The notes under the pieces: generated by a model
What the model saw: the letters and a program-made list of their open reading frames with translations, nothing else
Database searches by the model: none
What the model was told of the DNA's origin: nothing
In this document: one piece after another, positions 12,234-23,304 of the stretch
How the letters are laid out: each line of letters begins with the position of its first letter
Numbering within the stretch: the stretch's first letter is position 1
Program-made: the position numbers and the translations under genes
Source of the DNA: Calliopum simillimum
Taxonomy: Eukaryota; Arthropoda; Insecta; Diptera; Lauxaniidae
Direction of reading: 5' to 3'
Assembly (NCBI GenBank): GCA_951812925.1
Contig: OX638371.1
Location: forward strand, 79,183,697-79,247,696
DNA length: 64,000 bases

Positions 12234-12586
12234 CTGAGGGGCACTATTTATTTCAATCCATATCCTATATACATACATAAATAATAGGGGTAAATGTGGT
12301 AAAGTGGGAAATACCCCTTTCCGGGCAAACTAGCAAAGTATAGCTGTCATGCGTTTCTGACATTTACTTGTGATGACCGTAAGCAAATCTTTGTGGTATA
12401 GCTACGAGTGCAGACTTATTTTTGTGCTCTCTGGAATTATGTAAAGTGAGAAATTTTATATGGGGTAAAATGGGAAATGTTATTTCACGATTGCTCGTTC
12501 CCACTTGTCAACATTATATACTATATCATGATCCAAATAAGTGTTGTGCATTAATTTCAAACGATTTTTGATTATTTTCTGTAATT

Positions 12587-12839
12587 ATGCCGAGAAAATA
12601 CGTGAAAACTAATTATATAGCTCCAGATCCTGATGATTTGTTGGAAATGTTGAAAGCAATCCAAATTGATAAGAAATCGGTCCTTGTTGCTTCAAAGCAT
12701 TACCACTTACCAAAGTCCAATTTGTATGTATCGTTGTTGCACTTGATGTGAGTATTGGTAAAAGTGTGGTGACCAAAAAAAATTGGTCGAGTGCGCTAAC
12801 TCGCAAAACAAAAAGAATTGTCAATTCCTATATCACTTG
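12587..12839 (+). pseudogene. pogo transposase N-terminus (psq/CENP-B-type HTH)
   Basis: The frame opens with MPRKYVKTNY, the characteristic start of pogo-family transposases, and continues through a psq-type helix-turn-helix (DDLLEMLKAIQ, KKSVLVASKHYHLPKSNLYV). It stops after 54 codons at 12749-12751. The next bases still read as transposase-like (KSVVTKKNWSSALTRKTKRI) before a further stop. Intact members are about 400-600 residues. Its position 300 bp inside the left terminal repeat of the 12287-14008 element fits. The psq domain would bind the transposon ends; this one is dead. Confidence 0.75.
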
Positions 12840-12965
12840 AAATGCGTCAATTTCACTTCTAAATTTTTCTGTTGCCCACATTCTGACTCGGAGTTGGATA
12901 TTTCTTCAGAGAACTATGAATAAGCTACAATTTCACAAATTTTTTTAAGTACACTTTTTCATTCA

Positions 12966-13637
12966 TAGTACAATCATTTGGGAGAATAAAATGATGTTGC
13001 CTGGAAAGTTTTGCGGGATTTTTGCAAATGGGTTATTTTACAGATTTCGATGTGCTCTTTCAGAATTTCAACTTTGCTACCTCGAGTCGTGTTCGCTCGC
13101 GCCGCCATATTGGAAAAATGGCGTCCAAAATCAGTTTTTTACAAATATCTCTTTAACGGTTACATTTAAAGAAAAATTTTGTGGCACAATATCATAGCCT
13201 ATAATATTTTCTATAAAAATAGAGTAGTATAAGTAGATATTTTGACTTTGAATGTGTGACTCACTGTTCATGAGTTATCGTAATTTTAAACTCAACACAT
13301 CGCTGTGCCTACTCGTAAGCGACATGCACAATTTACTAATTTTTTTCAAATTTTGAATTAGGATATATCCTGAGCTATAAGTCGTATGGAAACAATTAAC
13401 AATTAATTATAGGCAACAATATTGTGCCAAAAAATTTTTCTCTAAATGTAACCGTTAAAGAGATATTTGTAAAAAACTGATTTTGAACGCCATTTTTCCA
13501 ATATGGCGGCGCGAGCAAACACGACTCGAGGTAGCAAAGTTGAAATTCTGAAAGAGCAAATCAAAATCTTTAAAATAACTCATTTGCAAAAATTCCAAAA
13601 AAAAAACTTTCCAGGTAAAACTACCAAATGACTGAAC
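12966..13637. mobile_element. Foldback element nested in the pogo transposon
   Basis: The arms at about 12966-13200 and 13425-13637 are inverted copies, with 'cctggaaagttttgcgg' near 13000 mirrored by 'ctttccagg' at 13607. Both carry the 'gaggtagcaaagttgaaat' block. The central spacer is about 220 bp. A diverged relative lies at 440-935. It splits the pogo element, so it arrived later. Confidence 0.8.
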
Positions 13638-14010
13638 TATCATTTTTTTTCCAGCAAAATCATTTTTATTTTTTTTTCACATTTACTCTTATGGGTGTAT
13701 TCTTTGAACCTTTTTTCGACTTACAGTAAAGATATTAGAACTTTGCTACAACATTTGTGCTAGTTTCAATGAATTCTGTAAAGTTTCCCACTTTACCTAT
13801 CCACGATTTTTAATTTTTGCCATTTTAGGCATCCTCGGTCAAAGCGTCGTACTCAACAAAAAATCCATATTTTCGGTTCGTTTCTTCGGTAAAAATATAG
13901 GTTATTTAATTTTCTTTACTAAAGGAAGTTGAAACATGAAAAAATAAGAAGTTTTGTTCATTTTATGGAGCTTCGAAGAAAAATTTCCCATTTTACCCCA
14001 CACACCCCTA

Positions 14011-14840
14011 CTAAATAATAATTTTTATTACATGTACATTCATTATTTCACTCCACCACTGTTCGTTCCTTTGTATGCTGCTTTAACCGGCTTATTGACA
14101 TACAACATGATCTTAAATTAAAAAGAAAAAAATGTAATTATTGCACATGTTGGATTAAAATTACAGAAAAAAAAAAAAAAAATTTGATTTTATGAGTGTA
14201 ATGACTAATAAATTTTGATTTCCCACCGACGTTAAATTTTTAATTTTTTTTTATTGCCACACACTTAATATGTTAAGTAGTAGTAAATAGAAGTTATGTA
14301 TTTGCAATATGGGATTTTTTTAAAAAAATCGTACAATTGAAAATCTGTGGGTAACAAGTTGGTTGCACTTTGGTATTCTGACAAGTTATGATGACTAGAC
14401 GAAGAATGCCCGAGTGAGTGGGATCATTAAAAATTTTTGCGCGTTGTGCGTCTGTGAGATATTTGCAATTGAATTTGTTATGAACTTGTTCAAAGTAAAT
14501 ACCTACCTAACTTGATTGTTCTGTGGAAATACTTTTGATGTTTGAAGAAGTTGTGCTAAGTACCTTGTAGTTGTTTTTTAAGTCAGTTCTAAGTAGTTGG
14601 TATTTTGATTGTCCAAGGATTGCTCAAAAATTTTATGTTCTTACGAGCAATATTAATTTTACTAAGGACATTAAAAATATTTATTTTTGTTTTGTCGCTT
14701 CTTTGTCTTACGCACCGAAGTGGATAATTGATTTTTTTTTTTATTTAAAGCAGATTTGAGTCTGGATTAAAAATTTCAATATTTGGCTGTAGAAGGAAAA
14801 GTGATAGCCACATGTAAATAAAAAATATCATTCATGTTTC
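14011..14840. other. Intergenic AT-rich stretch, no gene seen
   Basis: Poly-A/T tracts and low-complexity sequence only. No repeat shared with the rest of the window was recognised. Confidence 0.5.
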
Positions 14841-14844
14841 TGCA

Positions 14845-15795
14845 ATTATAGCAAAGAGTGCTATCAGGTTGAAGGAATCTGGCGTCTGGACGTCAAAAAC
14901 TTATGGCCATGGTAGTATTTTTGCACAATTCTCTGGCTGCGATATTGATAGTGGAACTGATTACATCACTCCCATTCTCATGTTCTGAACCAACTTTCAA
15001 GTGAAAATACCTAGAAGAAGTGGCTGGATTCCGATTCTAAGTTCCAAGGGAATATGCACTGATGGCTCAAAAATGGAGTCTGGTGCGGGAGTTTATTCCA
15101 AGGATTTGTGTAGAAGTGAATCTTTTGCTTTACCTCGCTACTGTAGAGTATTTCAAGCAGAAATTCTAGCTGTCTGGAAAGCATGCCAAATTATTAAACC
15201 CAAAATTTATAATCGTAATGACACTTTTGCTATTTACGTTGATAGTCAGGCAGCCATTAAGGCTCTTAGTTCCAACACTACTAAGTTTAGCATAGTCCTA
15301 GATTGCAGGAAAGCCCTATGTGAAGTAGGGCTGCTATGTATTCTTATAATATGTTGGATTCCTGGACACAGCAATTTCATTGGCAACGAGAACGCTGCCG
15401 AACTTGCTAGGAAAGGATCTTCAACTGACACAATTTCTGAAACCTATATTATGAAACCACTTGCATTAATTAGAGCCAACATTGACTCAAAATAGAATTT
15501 GTGGGCTAATTTCAGATGGTCTAACTTAACAACATGTTCTACGTCGAGGGCGATATGGCCACTTTATGAAGCTAATAGAACACGAAAAATTATCTCATTA
15601 GACAGGCGAACCCTCAAAACCTTAATTAGTGTCATTAAAGGGCACTATTTTATTGGTAGGCACGCCTCAAGGTTGTGGCTTACCTATGAAGGAGATCTTT
15701 GTAGAAGCTGTAAAGATCCTGAGGTCGAAGAGTCCATTTTTCATTTCAAAACCCCCCCGGAAAATCTTTTACCCATACATAGTGGTACAAATTAA
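14845..15795 (+). pseudogene. LINE fragment: RNase H domain and C-terminal Cys/His region
   Basis: A single frame runs through the connection segment (KSAIRLKESGVWTSKTYGHG near 14851), an RNase H domain and the C-terminal region of a Jockey/R1/I-like LINE. RNase H landmarks are CTDGSK (Asp near 15061), FQAEILAVWKA (Glu near 15160), YVDSQAAIKAL (Asp near 15241) and WIPGHSNFIGNENAAELARK. In that last motif the usual fourth catalytic Asp is Ala. Downstream come VIKGHYFIGRHASRLWL and CRSC. Two in-frame stops break it: TGA at 14986-14988 and TAG at 15493-15495. The reverse transcriptase is missing, so this is a 5'-truncated, dead copy. Confidence 0.85.
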
Positions 15796-16860
15796 GTGTT
15801 TAGTAAGTATATTGCTTCATCGTTTTTACATGAAAAACCCCGTTCCAAGAGCAAATTCTCCTCACGGTACTGACGAACAGTTTTTGAGCAGTGTGTATGT
15901 TCAGCAGATATCAACGAAATTTTATGAAAATATATTTTATGGTTTACAAAATAAAACGTGGCACTCACTATTCGACCAGTTCATGGCATTTAAGTTCGGC
16001 ACCAATCTACTTACCAAATTTCATAAAAATACATACATAGCTTATATACTTTATATAACATATTGAAATGCATAAGATAATGTCGCTTTCTCTGATATGC
16101 TACGAATTGGGTATAACCATACCATAAACATATTTTTTTTCCATATTTAGGAGCAATTTTCGGTTTTGAAGAAGGTTTGGGATCCAACAAATTTTCTCTG
16201 AAATGGATCAAAGTTTACAATGTAAAATTTACATGGTGGTTACTTACATCAAAATGGAACTTTTGGCGCCCTAATTGGTGTACCTTTTGACAACCATTTT
16301 CCAACAGCCAACATTCTGAAGAAAGAAAAGATATTTTCATTTTTGTTATTTTTTGTGATGAAATTCGTATCTTTTTATCTCCAAATCATGCTTTCAAAAT
16401 GATAATAAACTGATGAGAATAATAATAAGAAAAAACTCGGAAAGTATCGAATGGTATAGAAAAATATCAAAAACTCAAAATTTTTTTGATGAAATAGAAT
16501 GCCCTGAAATAAATAAATGGGATATGCCACGCACCTAAAATATTTCGTCTTTGGTATGGGAGCTGAAATATCTTATTTTCAAAGGAATATAACTCGGAAA
16601 GTAAGAGACCTATTGGAAAATCCGAAAGGATATTTTGATAAGGAAGAGTGTAACTATTCGATGCCATTAATAAAAAAGAATTTCACCTTTTCTTGTAGCT
16701 ACGCTGTAAGACTCAACACATCGTTTCCTTCAACTTCAAGCAAGGATATTTCAAAATCCGGCAGCTATAATGACAGTTCTGCTGATGAAGACGGATTCCA
16801 CGTAAAAAAGTATATAAAAAATGGTTCATTCCATTTTTTTGTTGTACCTGAGTTATTATT
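15796..16860. other. Repeat-like AT-rich stretch, no gene supported
   Basis: Possible decayed LINE 3' tail to about 16070, then AT-rich sequence. Phrases such as 'ggaatataactcggaaagta' near 16581 recur in altered form near 21505 and 29440, so this is old repeat DNA. A 128-codon open frame (16517-16903) has no recognisable similarity. Confidence 0.4.
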
Positions 16861-16864
16861 CAAA

Positions 16865-17330
16865 ATTTTTATTTTGGTAAAAAGTGGGCGTGACAATTAT
16901 TGAACAACGCTCACTTTTTATTATACTCATGGTCCAGACCCTCGTACCAAATTTCATTAAAATAATTTGTACCATTTGCGAGAAATAGCATTTAATGTGT
17001 TTTACTTGTATGGGAGGTTCTACGCGCACCGGCGACATTTTGCCCACTTTCAGATGAGCGTGACACTTATTCGATCCCGCCCACTTTTCGTTTGTTATAA
17101 GGTATCATTAAGCAGTACCCATCCACCAAATTACATTCAAATACCTTGTATAGTTTGCGAGTTATGACCAAACCAAATTAAGGGTGACACCACGCCCTCT
17201 GGTAAGTATTTACAAAGTTGAAACCTATCTCATTCTTCATTGTATACTAATATCTAACATTATCCGAAGTTTCATTAAAGTCGCTGCAGCCATTTTCGAG
17301 AAAAATATTTGGCATAAATGGAAGCAAAAC
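16865..17330. repeat. Short-period 'gtgggcgtgac' repeats
   Basis: About three diverged units of 120-170 bp each carry a 'gtgggcg(t)gac' core, a 'ccaaatt(t/a)cattaaa' segment and a 'gcgag' segment. Similar units occur at 38590-38910, 51200-52090 and 63010-63340. They have no coding capacity. Confidence 0.55.
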
Positions 17331-17389
17331 ACGAGAATTTTTTGGAAAGTTAAATATTTTTTTTTCTTTGAATAATTTTAAAAAAAATT

Positions 17390-17720
17390 TAAAAAAAAAT
17401 TTTCAAAAATTATTAAAAAAAAAGTTTAAAAAAATTCCAAAAAAATTCACACGTATTTATTGAACGATTCTAAGCATTTTATACCTACTACGCTTTTTTC
17501 GTAAGATGCCTTCCTCTTGAGTAAACAAAGAGTTTTGCCTGCCGCGGGCGTTCAAAAGCAAAAAAGTTCACATCTTGAATCATACATCATTTTAAAGCTT
17601 ATAAATTATGCTTTAATTTAAAGTACTTTTAAAAAAAATTTAAGGCGGTTTTTTTTTTAAAAAATTCAAAAGTATTTTTAAGTTTAAAAAATTTTTTTCA
17701 CCAATTAAAATTTTTTTTAA
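17390..17720 (-). repeat. Partial copy of the 45340-45910 palindrome arm
   Basis: It matches the right arm of that element closely: 'aaaaaaattcacacgtattt' near 17441, 'cctgccgcgggcgttcaaaa' near 17538, and 'ataaattatgctttaattta' near 17602. Only one arm is present. It ends just before the piggyBac-like terminus at 17734. Confidence 0.75.
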
Positions 17721-17749
17721 AAAGAAGACTTAACCCTTTCGGTTATTCT

Positions 17750-17763
17750 ATGCCATATGGCAT
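17750..17763. other. Subterminal palindrome ATGCCATATGGCAT, first of three
   Basis: A perfect 14-bp palindrome lies 16 bp inside the left piggyBac-like end. Identical copies are at 18101-18114 and 19742-19755 (133 bp from the right end). They are candidate transposase recognition sites. Confidence 0.6.
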
Positions 17764-18594
17764 AGTCGCTTTTCAAGGTCTGTTTAAAGTCATGAAAACT
17801 TAAAAGTTAATTTTTTTAAGTTTTTCTTATTTTTCTCAAATAATTTGAGTAGAAGATAAAAAAAGAATTATATCGATTGGTGGACGCAGTAAGCTGTATA
17901 ACCAAAAAGAATGAACAACAATATCCAATGACGTATTTTGCAAAAAAAATCACTTCATACTTTTATTATTTTTATTAAACAAATCGTTCCAATTGAAAAT
18001 TTTTTGTATGTCATCAAGAAGCTGAATATTGGTTTAACAAGTGTAAAAAAATGTATATCTCTAACATGATTCAATAATGCGATTTTTTCTATTTCGCACT
18101 ATGCCATATGGCATAGATTTTACCCAAAGGTGCTAAAATATTTCATTTGGTTGGGAAGAACTGTATTGGTTGGAAGGTGTTTTTGTTCATAAATTTGGTG
18201 TCTTATTCAAATAATTACAATTTTCGAAAAGTTAACTAATCCAGACGTTGGAAATAACTTCCGTTTTTAAGCAAAGGTCCTCGCTATAGAGTTATGCGTT
18301 AGAAATTGCCTATATGCGCGCACTTCCGGTTCCGGTATACATATGCATTTCCTCGGACAGTTACCGACTCCGAAATCTTAAATAATGTTTTAAATTTATT
18401 CAAGGATTGTCTGAGAGTCATTTGAATTTATCCAAGCCTTATGCATTAGAAATTATATGACTCTAATATGGAAACCAAGGCACGGGGATTATAAAGGCAA
18501 TGAAAACTCAAGTCCTGCCCCGTTTTTGCAAGAACTAGACTGAAATGCATTGGTCAGCCGTCTTTCAGTTCCTTAAAAGAACAAAAATTCACCA

Positions 18595-19290
18595 TGGAAC
18601 ATTAAAAGATTTACTGTACTGACAGGATCCTTCATTTTGGTCAAACACCCAATCGTACTGACCAGAGTTTATGAATAGACTTTAATAAGAGAGTTAGTGG
18701 TATCACTACATATGGACCCCTGCGATATACATTTGGCATTATTGCTGCCACCCTAAGCTAACCTTACTTTAGCCATAATATACTTCCAGAACCCTTCTGC
18801 AAAGTGAACAACACCTTTAAAAATAATTTAATTCGGAAGTGGGAGGAAAAAAGCCTTATCAACTAGTGAGGACCCCAAGAAAAGTTCTTGCCTGCAGCAG
18901 ACAAAAAGACTTTAGTATGATGGAAGGAATTTTAAACATCAGTAAAAAAAATATAAAAATCTACACTGAAACGATGAAGGTATTCCTTAAAACGTGTAAA
19001 AGCCTCGAGAACCCCGCAAACTCGTAATAGTTGTAAAAATCAATACAAACTTCGACAGTTTCACGAGTTTACGAGGCTTTTACACGTTTTAAGGAATGCC
19101 CTTAATGTCAGGACACAAAGTACTTATTTACTACCCAAAAAGATGGGCCCGATAAACAACGATGTCAAGAGGACTTAGAAGAAGCAAAGCATATGCTGTG
19201 TACTTACCCTGCAGTGATCAGACGCAGAATTAAGTACCCAGGTTCCGGGTTTCTAATTCCACTGCAAAGTCGAAATCTAGAGCTGTTCTG
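18595..19290 (+). pseudogene. LINE C-terminal fragment inside the piggyBac-like element
   Basis: Two separated pieces read as the region after RNase H in Jockey/R1-like LINEs. The first is RFTVLTGSFILVKHP at about 18609-18655 (compare LTGH...KH). The second is CQEDLEEAKHMLCTYPAVIR near 19165-19224, the usual Cys..H..C..C stretch followed by RRRIKYPG. The MITE at 18978-19101 and unassigned sequence lie between them. Frameshifts and stops make it a relic. Confidence 0.6.
18978..19101. mobile_element. 124-bp MITE, copy A
   Basis: Inverted ends GGTATTCCTTAAAACGTGTA (left) and TACACGTTTTAAGGAATGCC (right) form a near-perfect hairpin. A second copy is at 20237-20360. It interrupts the LINE fragment. 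Confidence 0.8.
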
Positions 19291-20236
19291 ATTGGTAAGG
19301 AGGATGTACAAAATATTTTTTAGATCGTGATGATATTTATAGCCTTTAAAATAAAAGTAATCAATTTAGATGCTCATAACGATTTATTTGGGGAAATTTG
19401 GATGCAAAAGATAATTTATTGTATCGGAATGAGGTTGCACATCCATAATTTCAAAAAACCCTTTAAAGTTCGATTATTATGTAATGAATATAGAAACCAT
19501 AGCGCGCTCCATGCTCAAAATAATCAAAAAAATCCAAATTGTTTGCTCTTCTAGGATTAGGTGTAGGGTATTTCTTATTCGGACTCGACCTACAATATAG
19601 CAAAACACATTTTTAAAATTTTTTTACTAGAAAATCCTTAATATGATATGATTTGATATGATATTTAAGAACAAAATCATTAGAATTATATTAAAAATTT
19701 AAATGTAACTTTGGTACTTTTATTACCTTTGAGTAAATTTCATGCCATATGGCATGACTCCCAAAAACCACTTTTGAAACAAAAATTTTTAAAAATTATT
19801 TTCAGTTACTGTTAAGATGGCTCTAGTAGTAAGAAAATGGACAGTAACGATTTTTAAAGTCAAAAGGAAAGAAAAAGTTCCGAAAGGGTTAAAAATGAAT
19901 GGAACTAGTTACTTAGTTATATCAATTTACAAACTTTGGTGTAAGCTATAAATTTTTGAAAAAAACACCATTTTCATGAAAATGACTAAAGACGCCAACT
20001 TCAACACCCTGTATTTTAACAACAAACGGTACTAGGACCACATCCTCCCGGATTATAGTTATTGCGCATAAGGACTACCGTATTGCCAAATTTGCGCGAA
20101 ATCGGAGACAAAAAAATTTTCAGCTGGTACACTTGGCGTGTTTTGCTTCATATACATATAATATATACAATTTTAGCTCATATAAGAAGAGAAGATATGA
20201 TCAATAAACAGAACCCTTATTAACGGAAGATAATTA

Positions 20237-20360
20237 GGGTATTCCTTAATATGTGTAACACGATAGAAAAAATGGTAATCTCGTAAAACTGTCAGAGTTC
20301 GTATTGATTTTGACAACTATTACGAGTTTTCGAGGAATTTATACGTTTTAAGGAATACCC
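20237..20360. mobile_element. 124-bp MITE, copy B, with TTA duplication
   Basis: The inverted ends are GGGTATTCCTTAA and TTAAGGAATACCC, flanked by TTA on both sides (20234-20236 and 20361-20363). A 3-bp TWA duplication points to the PIF/Harbinger superfamily. It is the same length as copy A. Confidence 0.8.
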
Positions 20361-20363
20361 TTA

Positions 20364-21010
20364 ATGTTCTTAATTGTCAGCAATTATTGCCTAAATTTAT
20401 ACAGAACTCTCTCCAACACAATTAAAAAAAAAATTTCATAAAAATTCCATTTGTATATATGAGTAATTGGAATTCATTCACGACACGATGCCGTTGGGTA
20501 TTTAAAATATGACAAATGTGTAAAATGCGTATGACATTGATTTGAGTAAAATTACATCCATTACTACAAATCGAATTCAACAAATAATGTTGTAAGGAAA
20601 ATTAATTAAATGGTCAATCATTTAATTAATGACTGAAGATGTAGCAAGTGATAATTGATTGATCTGCGGAGATAGAAACTAAAATGTTGAACACAGTCGC
20701 TTAAAGATAAAAATTAGGCAGAAATGAAGCGTTAAAATATGAATTAACAAAGATTTTCTTCGCACAAGTGTGGAATAGTAAATGTGAGGAGTGTTATAGT
20801 TGTTGTTGACTTCTTATGTGGGTTTCCATGGCATAGTAACAAGCGAATGAAGCGAGATGTAGTATGTACAACGTGTAATGTAATAACCTTACAATCTTTT
20901 CCAGTTTTTTTTTTGGACGATTTTTTTTTCACTTTTCGGCTGTTTTTATTTTTCATTGTAGTATTTTGTACATTGTTTCTTCTGGGGAAGCGCTTCATTG
21001 CAATTAAGTT
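20364..21010. other. Upstream flank of cuticle gene 1
   Basis: This stretch seems free of transposon ends. Overlapping open frames at 20744-21035 on both strands look like chance. It is the natural place for proximal regulatory sequence of the gene that starts at 21116. Confidence 0.45.
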
Positions 21011-21015
21011 CTTCG

Positions 21016-21025
21016 TATATAAATA
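21016..21025 (+). promoter_or_regulatory. TATA box of cuticle gene 1
   Basis: TATATAAATA lies 91 bp before the proposed ATG. Transcription would start about 30 bp downstream, near 21046-21050, giving a leader of roughly 65-70 bases. Insect cuticle genes commonly use a TATA promoter with a short leader. Confidence 0.6.
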
Positions 21026-21115
21026 TGAAGATTAATGCAGTTAATACATTAAACATCTCTTAGACTCTTAAGTCACAACATCTAAATACCAAATAACGAA
21101 AACAATCCATTTAAA

Positions 21116-22269
21116 ATGAATAAAATTGTAAGTGAATAAGAATTGTGCCATAAAGTGTTGATTCTTAAGTGATAAAATCAGTTTTCTGAATATATAAAAT
21201 TAAAATTTCAAAATTTATATCGCGGATTATGATGTTCCTGGACTTCAGCTGAAATTGGTTTTTATCTATAACGGCAGGATACTGAGTTATTCTTCCAAAA
21301 AAAGTAAAACAAACGTTCCAACAAGTGATGTAACTAATTTTTACCAATGCAATCGGATAGCCGTAATCTTCCTTATTAAACTATAGATTTCAATATTTCC
21401 AATTGGATCCTTAATTTCCGAGTTATCATCCATTGAAGTAAACTTCATACAAAAGTCTCCATAATATTCGTTCAGAGTTGAGATACCACTACTTCAAAGG
21501 AAGATAACTTGGAAAATAAGAACCCTATCGGCAAATTTTAAATATAAAGTTTAAATGAGAACACCAAGCAGATCAGATGTCATGGCATAGTGTAATCCTG
21601 ACGTTATAGACAAAAACCAAGTTCAGAATCATAAATAAGAGGTCTTGGGCCACCGAAAAAGGGAAACTTTTGTAGGCGCGTTTTATTGATATGGTCGAAG
21701 AACTTAATCTGAGTCTCTAAAGCATTGGAATAACTTTAAGCTTGTGCTTGGAAAATGTATTTTGTTTATCCCATCAAAATTATTCACAAATTTACAATCT
21801 AAAAATATTTTAACATATAGTATTTAAAATGTATCCTTTTCAGCTGCTTATCGCCACCACTGTATTTGCCTGTGCGCACGCTATCAGCGATCAGAGTGAT
21901 ATACACGCTGAGGTTCGCAGCTACACCAACGATGCTAAAGAGGATGGCAGCTATAACTATCAATACGAAACTACAAATGGCATTGCTGGACAAGAATCAG
22001 GACAAGGTGGTCACTACGCTCAGGGTTCTTCACAGTATTATTCGCCAGAAGGTCATTTAATTCAATTGACTTATACTGCCGATGAACATGGTTTCCAAGC
22101 ACAAGGTGCACATTTGCCAACACCACCACCAATTCCAGATGCTATTCTTAAATCTTTGGAATACAATCGTCTGCATCCAGAAGAAAATGATGAACATTAT
22201 GGTGAACAGCAACAGGAACATTCACAATATTTGCAACACGGTGGCGGTTTCCGTAAAGTAAAAAAGTAA
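21116..22269 (+). CDS. RR-1 cuticle protein (CPR family), gene 1; two exons
   Basis: Structural cuticle protein that binds chitin fibres in the exoskeleton. Proposed join: 21116-21127 (ATG AAT AAA ATT, then GTAAGT donor) and 21844-22269 (after a TTTTCAG acceptor), phase 0, 145 residues. The splice gives the signal peptide [17 protein letters not shown]. The ATG at 21829, inside the intron, is therefore unlikely to be the start. The RR-1 domain spans residues about 39-102: [12 protein letters not shown], then [20 protein letters not shown] with the aromatic residues that contact chitin, then [10 protein letters not shown]. The tail is rich in His, Glu and Gln and ends basic (FRKVKK). From memory it is closest to the Drosophila Cpr67F/Edg78E/Pcp type. 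It is paired with the gene at 36606, same orientation. The intron (716 bp) includes old repeat text. Family certain; exon 1 very likely. Confidence 0.93.
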
Positions 22270-22437
22270 GAGGCTTCAATTGGATCGATAGTATACGAGT
22301 AGAATCAATGGAGTATGGGTTTGATTACCATCAACACTCTAAAGCTGTGAATTCTGTTAGATTAAGTTATATCCTTTTTATATTTTATTTTTTAATTTTT
22401 TCGTTGCTGTCAAATTAATGCAGTAAGCAAATCTGTG

Positions 22438-22443
22438 AATAAA
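22438..22443 (+). terminator. Polyadenylation signal of cuticle gene 1
   Basis: AATAAA 169 bp after the stop codon, followed by T-rich and GT-containing sequence. It gives a short 3' UTR typical of cuticle genes. Confidence 0.7.
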
Positions 22444-22849
22444 TCGTAACATTTGTAATGAGTTTTAAACAAATTTTCACTTAGTTTTTTGTTGGTTAAT
22501 TAATTTTAGAAGGAATGACTTTAATTCATTCGGCAGAAGACTATAGAGCCTGTAATGACGCCTTCAGCTAAGACTTTTGCCAGTTTGGCTAAAGCTCCTT
22601 TAATATATATGGTTATTACCGAGTGCATATAACTCTGTTTGAGGACTTTCCCATTCCGATGCAAATCTGTTTAGGAGTATAGATCTTTATAATAACATTA
22701 TATACTTGCATTTGTAAAAAAGTTTATGAAAGCTTTAATTTAAAAAAGTTTGTATAAAAAGTTTGTTCAAACTCTTATTCCAAAAAGTGAAAAAAGCTTT
22801 TAAGAATAATAGTAAAAGCTGGGTTTTCAGATTTTTATAAAAACTAGAT

Positions 22850-23262
22850 TAGCCCTGTGGTCAAAATTCGACCACAAATGTATTCAATAATTTTGGTACT
22901 TTTTGGATAGTTTTAGTACCTTTCTTTTGCTATTTGGTACGAAATAGAAAAGCTCATTTATCATCCCTGGTATAATTCAAGCGAAATATAAACAAAACAA
23001 TGAAGTCAGTGCTATGCTTTTTGTCTTCCTCTTTGTGTTTTGTCTTTTTTCAGCTCTGTGTAACCGTGTATTTTGTTGTTGTTGATATTGAAAATTTGTT
23101 TTTAATTTTACCAAAAGTCAAAATATTAACATAATTTTAACTTTGTGTACATCTACATACAAAAACCATTCTAATAGGATATAATTTAAAGTCGTATTCC
23201 ATTTCTAACATAGTAAAAAAAGATGGACAAGTTTTTGTCTTGCGTATTAATATATAGATTTA
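22850..23262. repeat. Dispersed repeat, copy 1 (pair at 32280-32720)
   Basis: It shares with 32280-32720, in direct orientation, 'ccacaaatgtatt', 'tttatcatccctggta', 'ttcagctctgtgt' and the end 'cttgcgtattaatatataga'. Identity is high but not perfect. The boundaries (start 'actagattagccctg', end 'atatagatt') suggest a complete short mobile element of unknown class. Confidence 0.75.
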
Positions 23263-23304
23263 CAGTGCTGTTCTAAGTGGTAAGTATAAAGACCTCTCAT
23301 TATT

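Larger units (their letters stand above)
12287..14008 (+). mobile_element. pogo-type (Tc1/mariner superfamily) transposon, defective
   Basis: The ends are inverted: GGGGTAAATGTGGTAAAGTG at 12287 and, read inward from 14008, GGGGTGTGTGGGGTAAAATG. Both are followed by GGAAAT. The element is flanked by the dinucleotide TA on each side (12285-12286 and 14009-14010), the target duplication expected for pogo and the rest of the superfamily. A broken transposase N-terminus starts at 12587. A separate foldback element has inserted at 12966-13637. The DDE catalytic domain is missing, so the copy cannot move on its own. Confidence 0.8.
17734..19888. mobile_element. piggyBac-like transposon, defective, 2.16 kb
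   Basis: It is bounded by TTAA (17730-17733 and 19889-19892) with inverted ends CCCTTTCGG and CCGAAAGGG. TTAA duplication with ends starting CCC is diagnostic of the piggyBac superfamily. The 14-bp palindrome ATGCCATATGGCAT lies at 17750, 18101 and 19742, the position expected for subterminal transposase-binding repeats. No transposase is readable; the interior instead holds a LINE fragment and a MITE. The copy is non-autonomous. Confidence 0.8.

Noticed and set aside
16517..16903. 128-codon plus-strand open frame
   Set aside because: Overlaps repeat text seen elsewhere in the window and shows no family features.
21829..21843. ATG at 21829 as the start of cuticle gene 1 (and 36996 for gene 2)
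   Set aside because: These ATGs lie just before a splice acceptor; splicing from the short upstream exons gives proper signal peptides in both genes.
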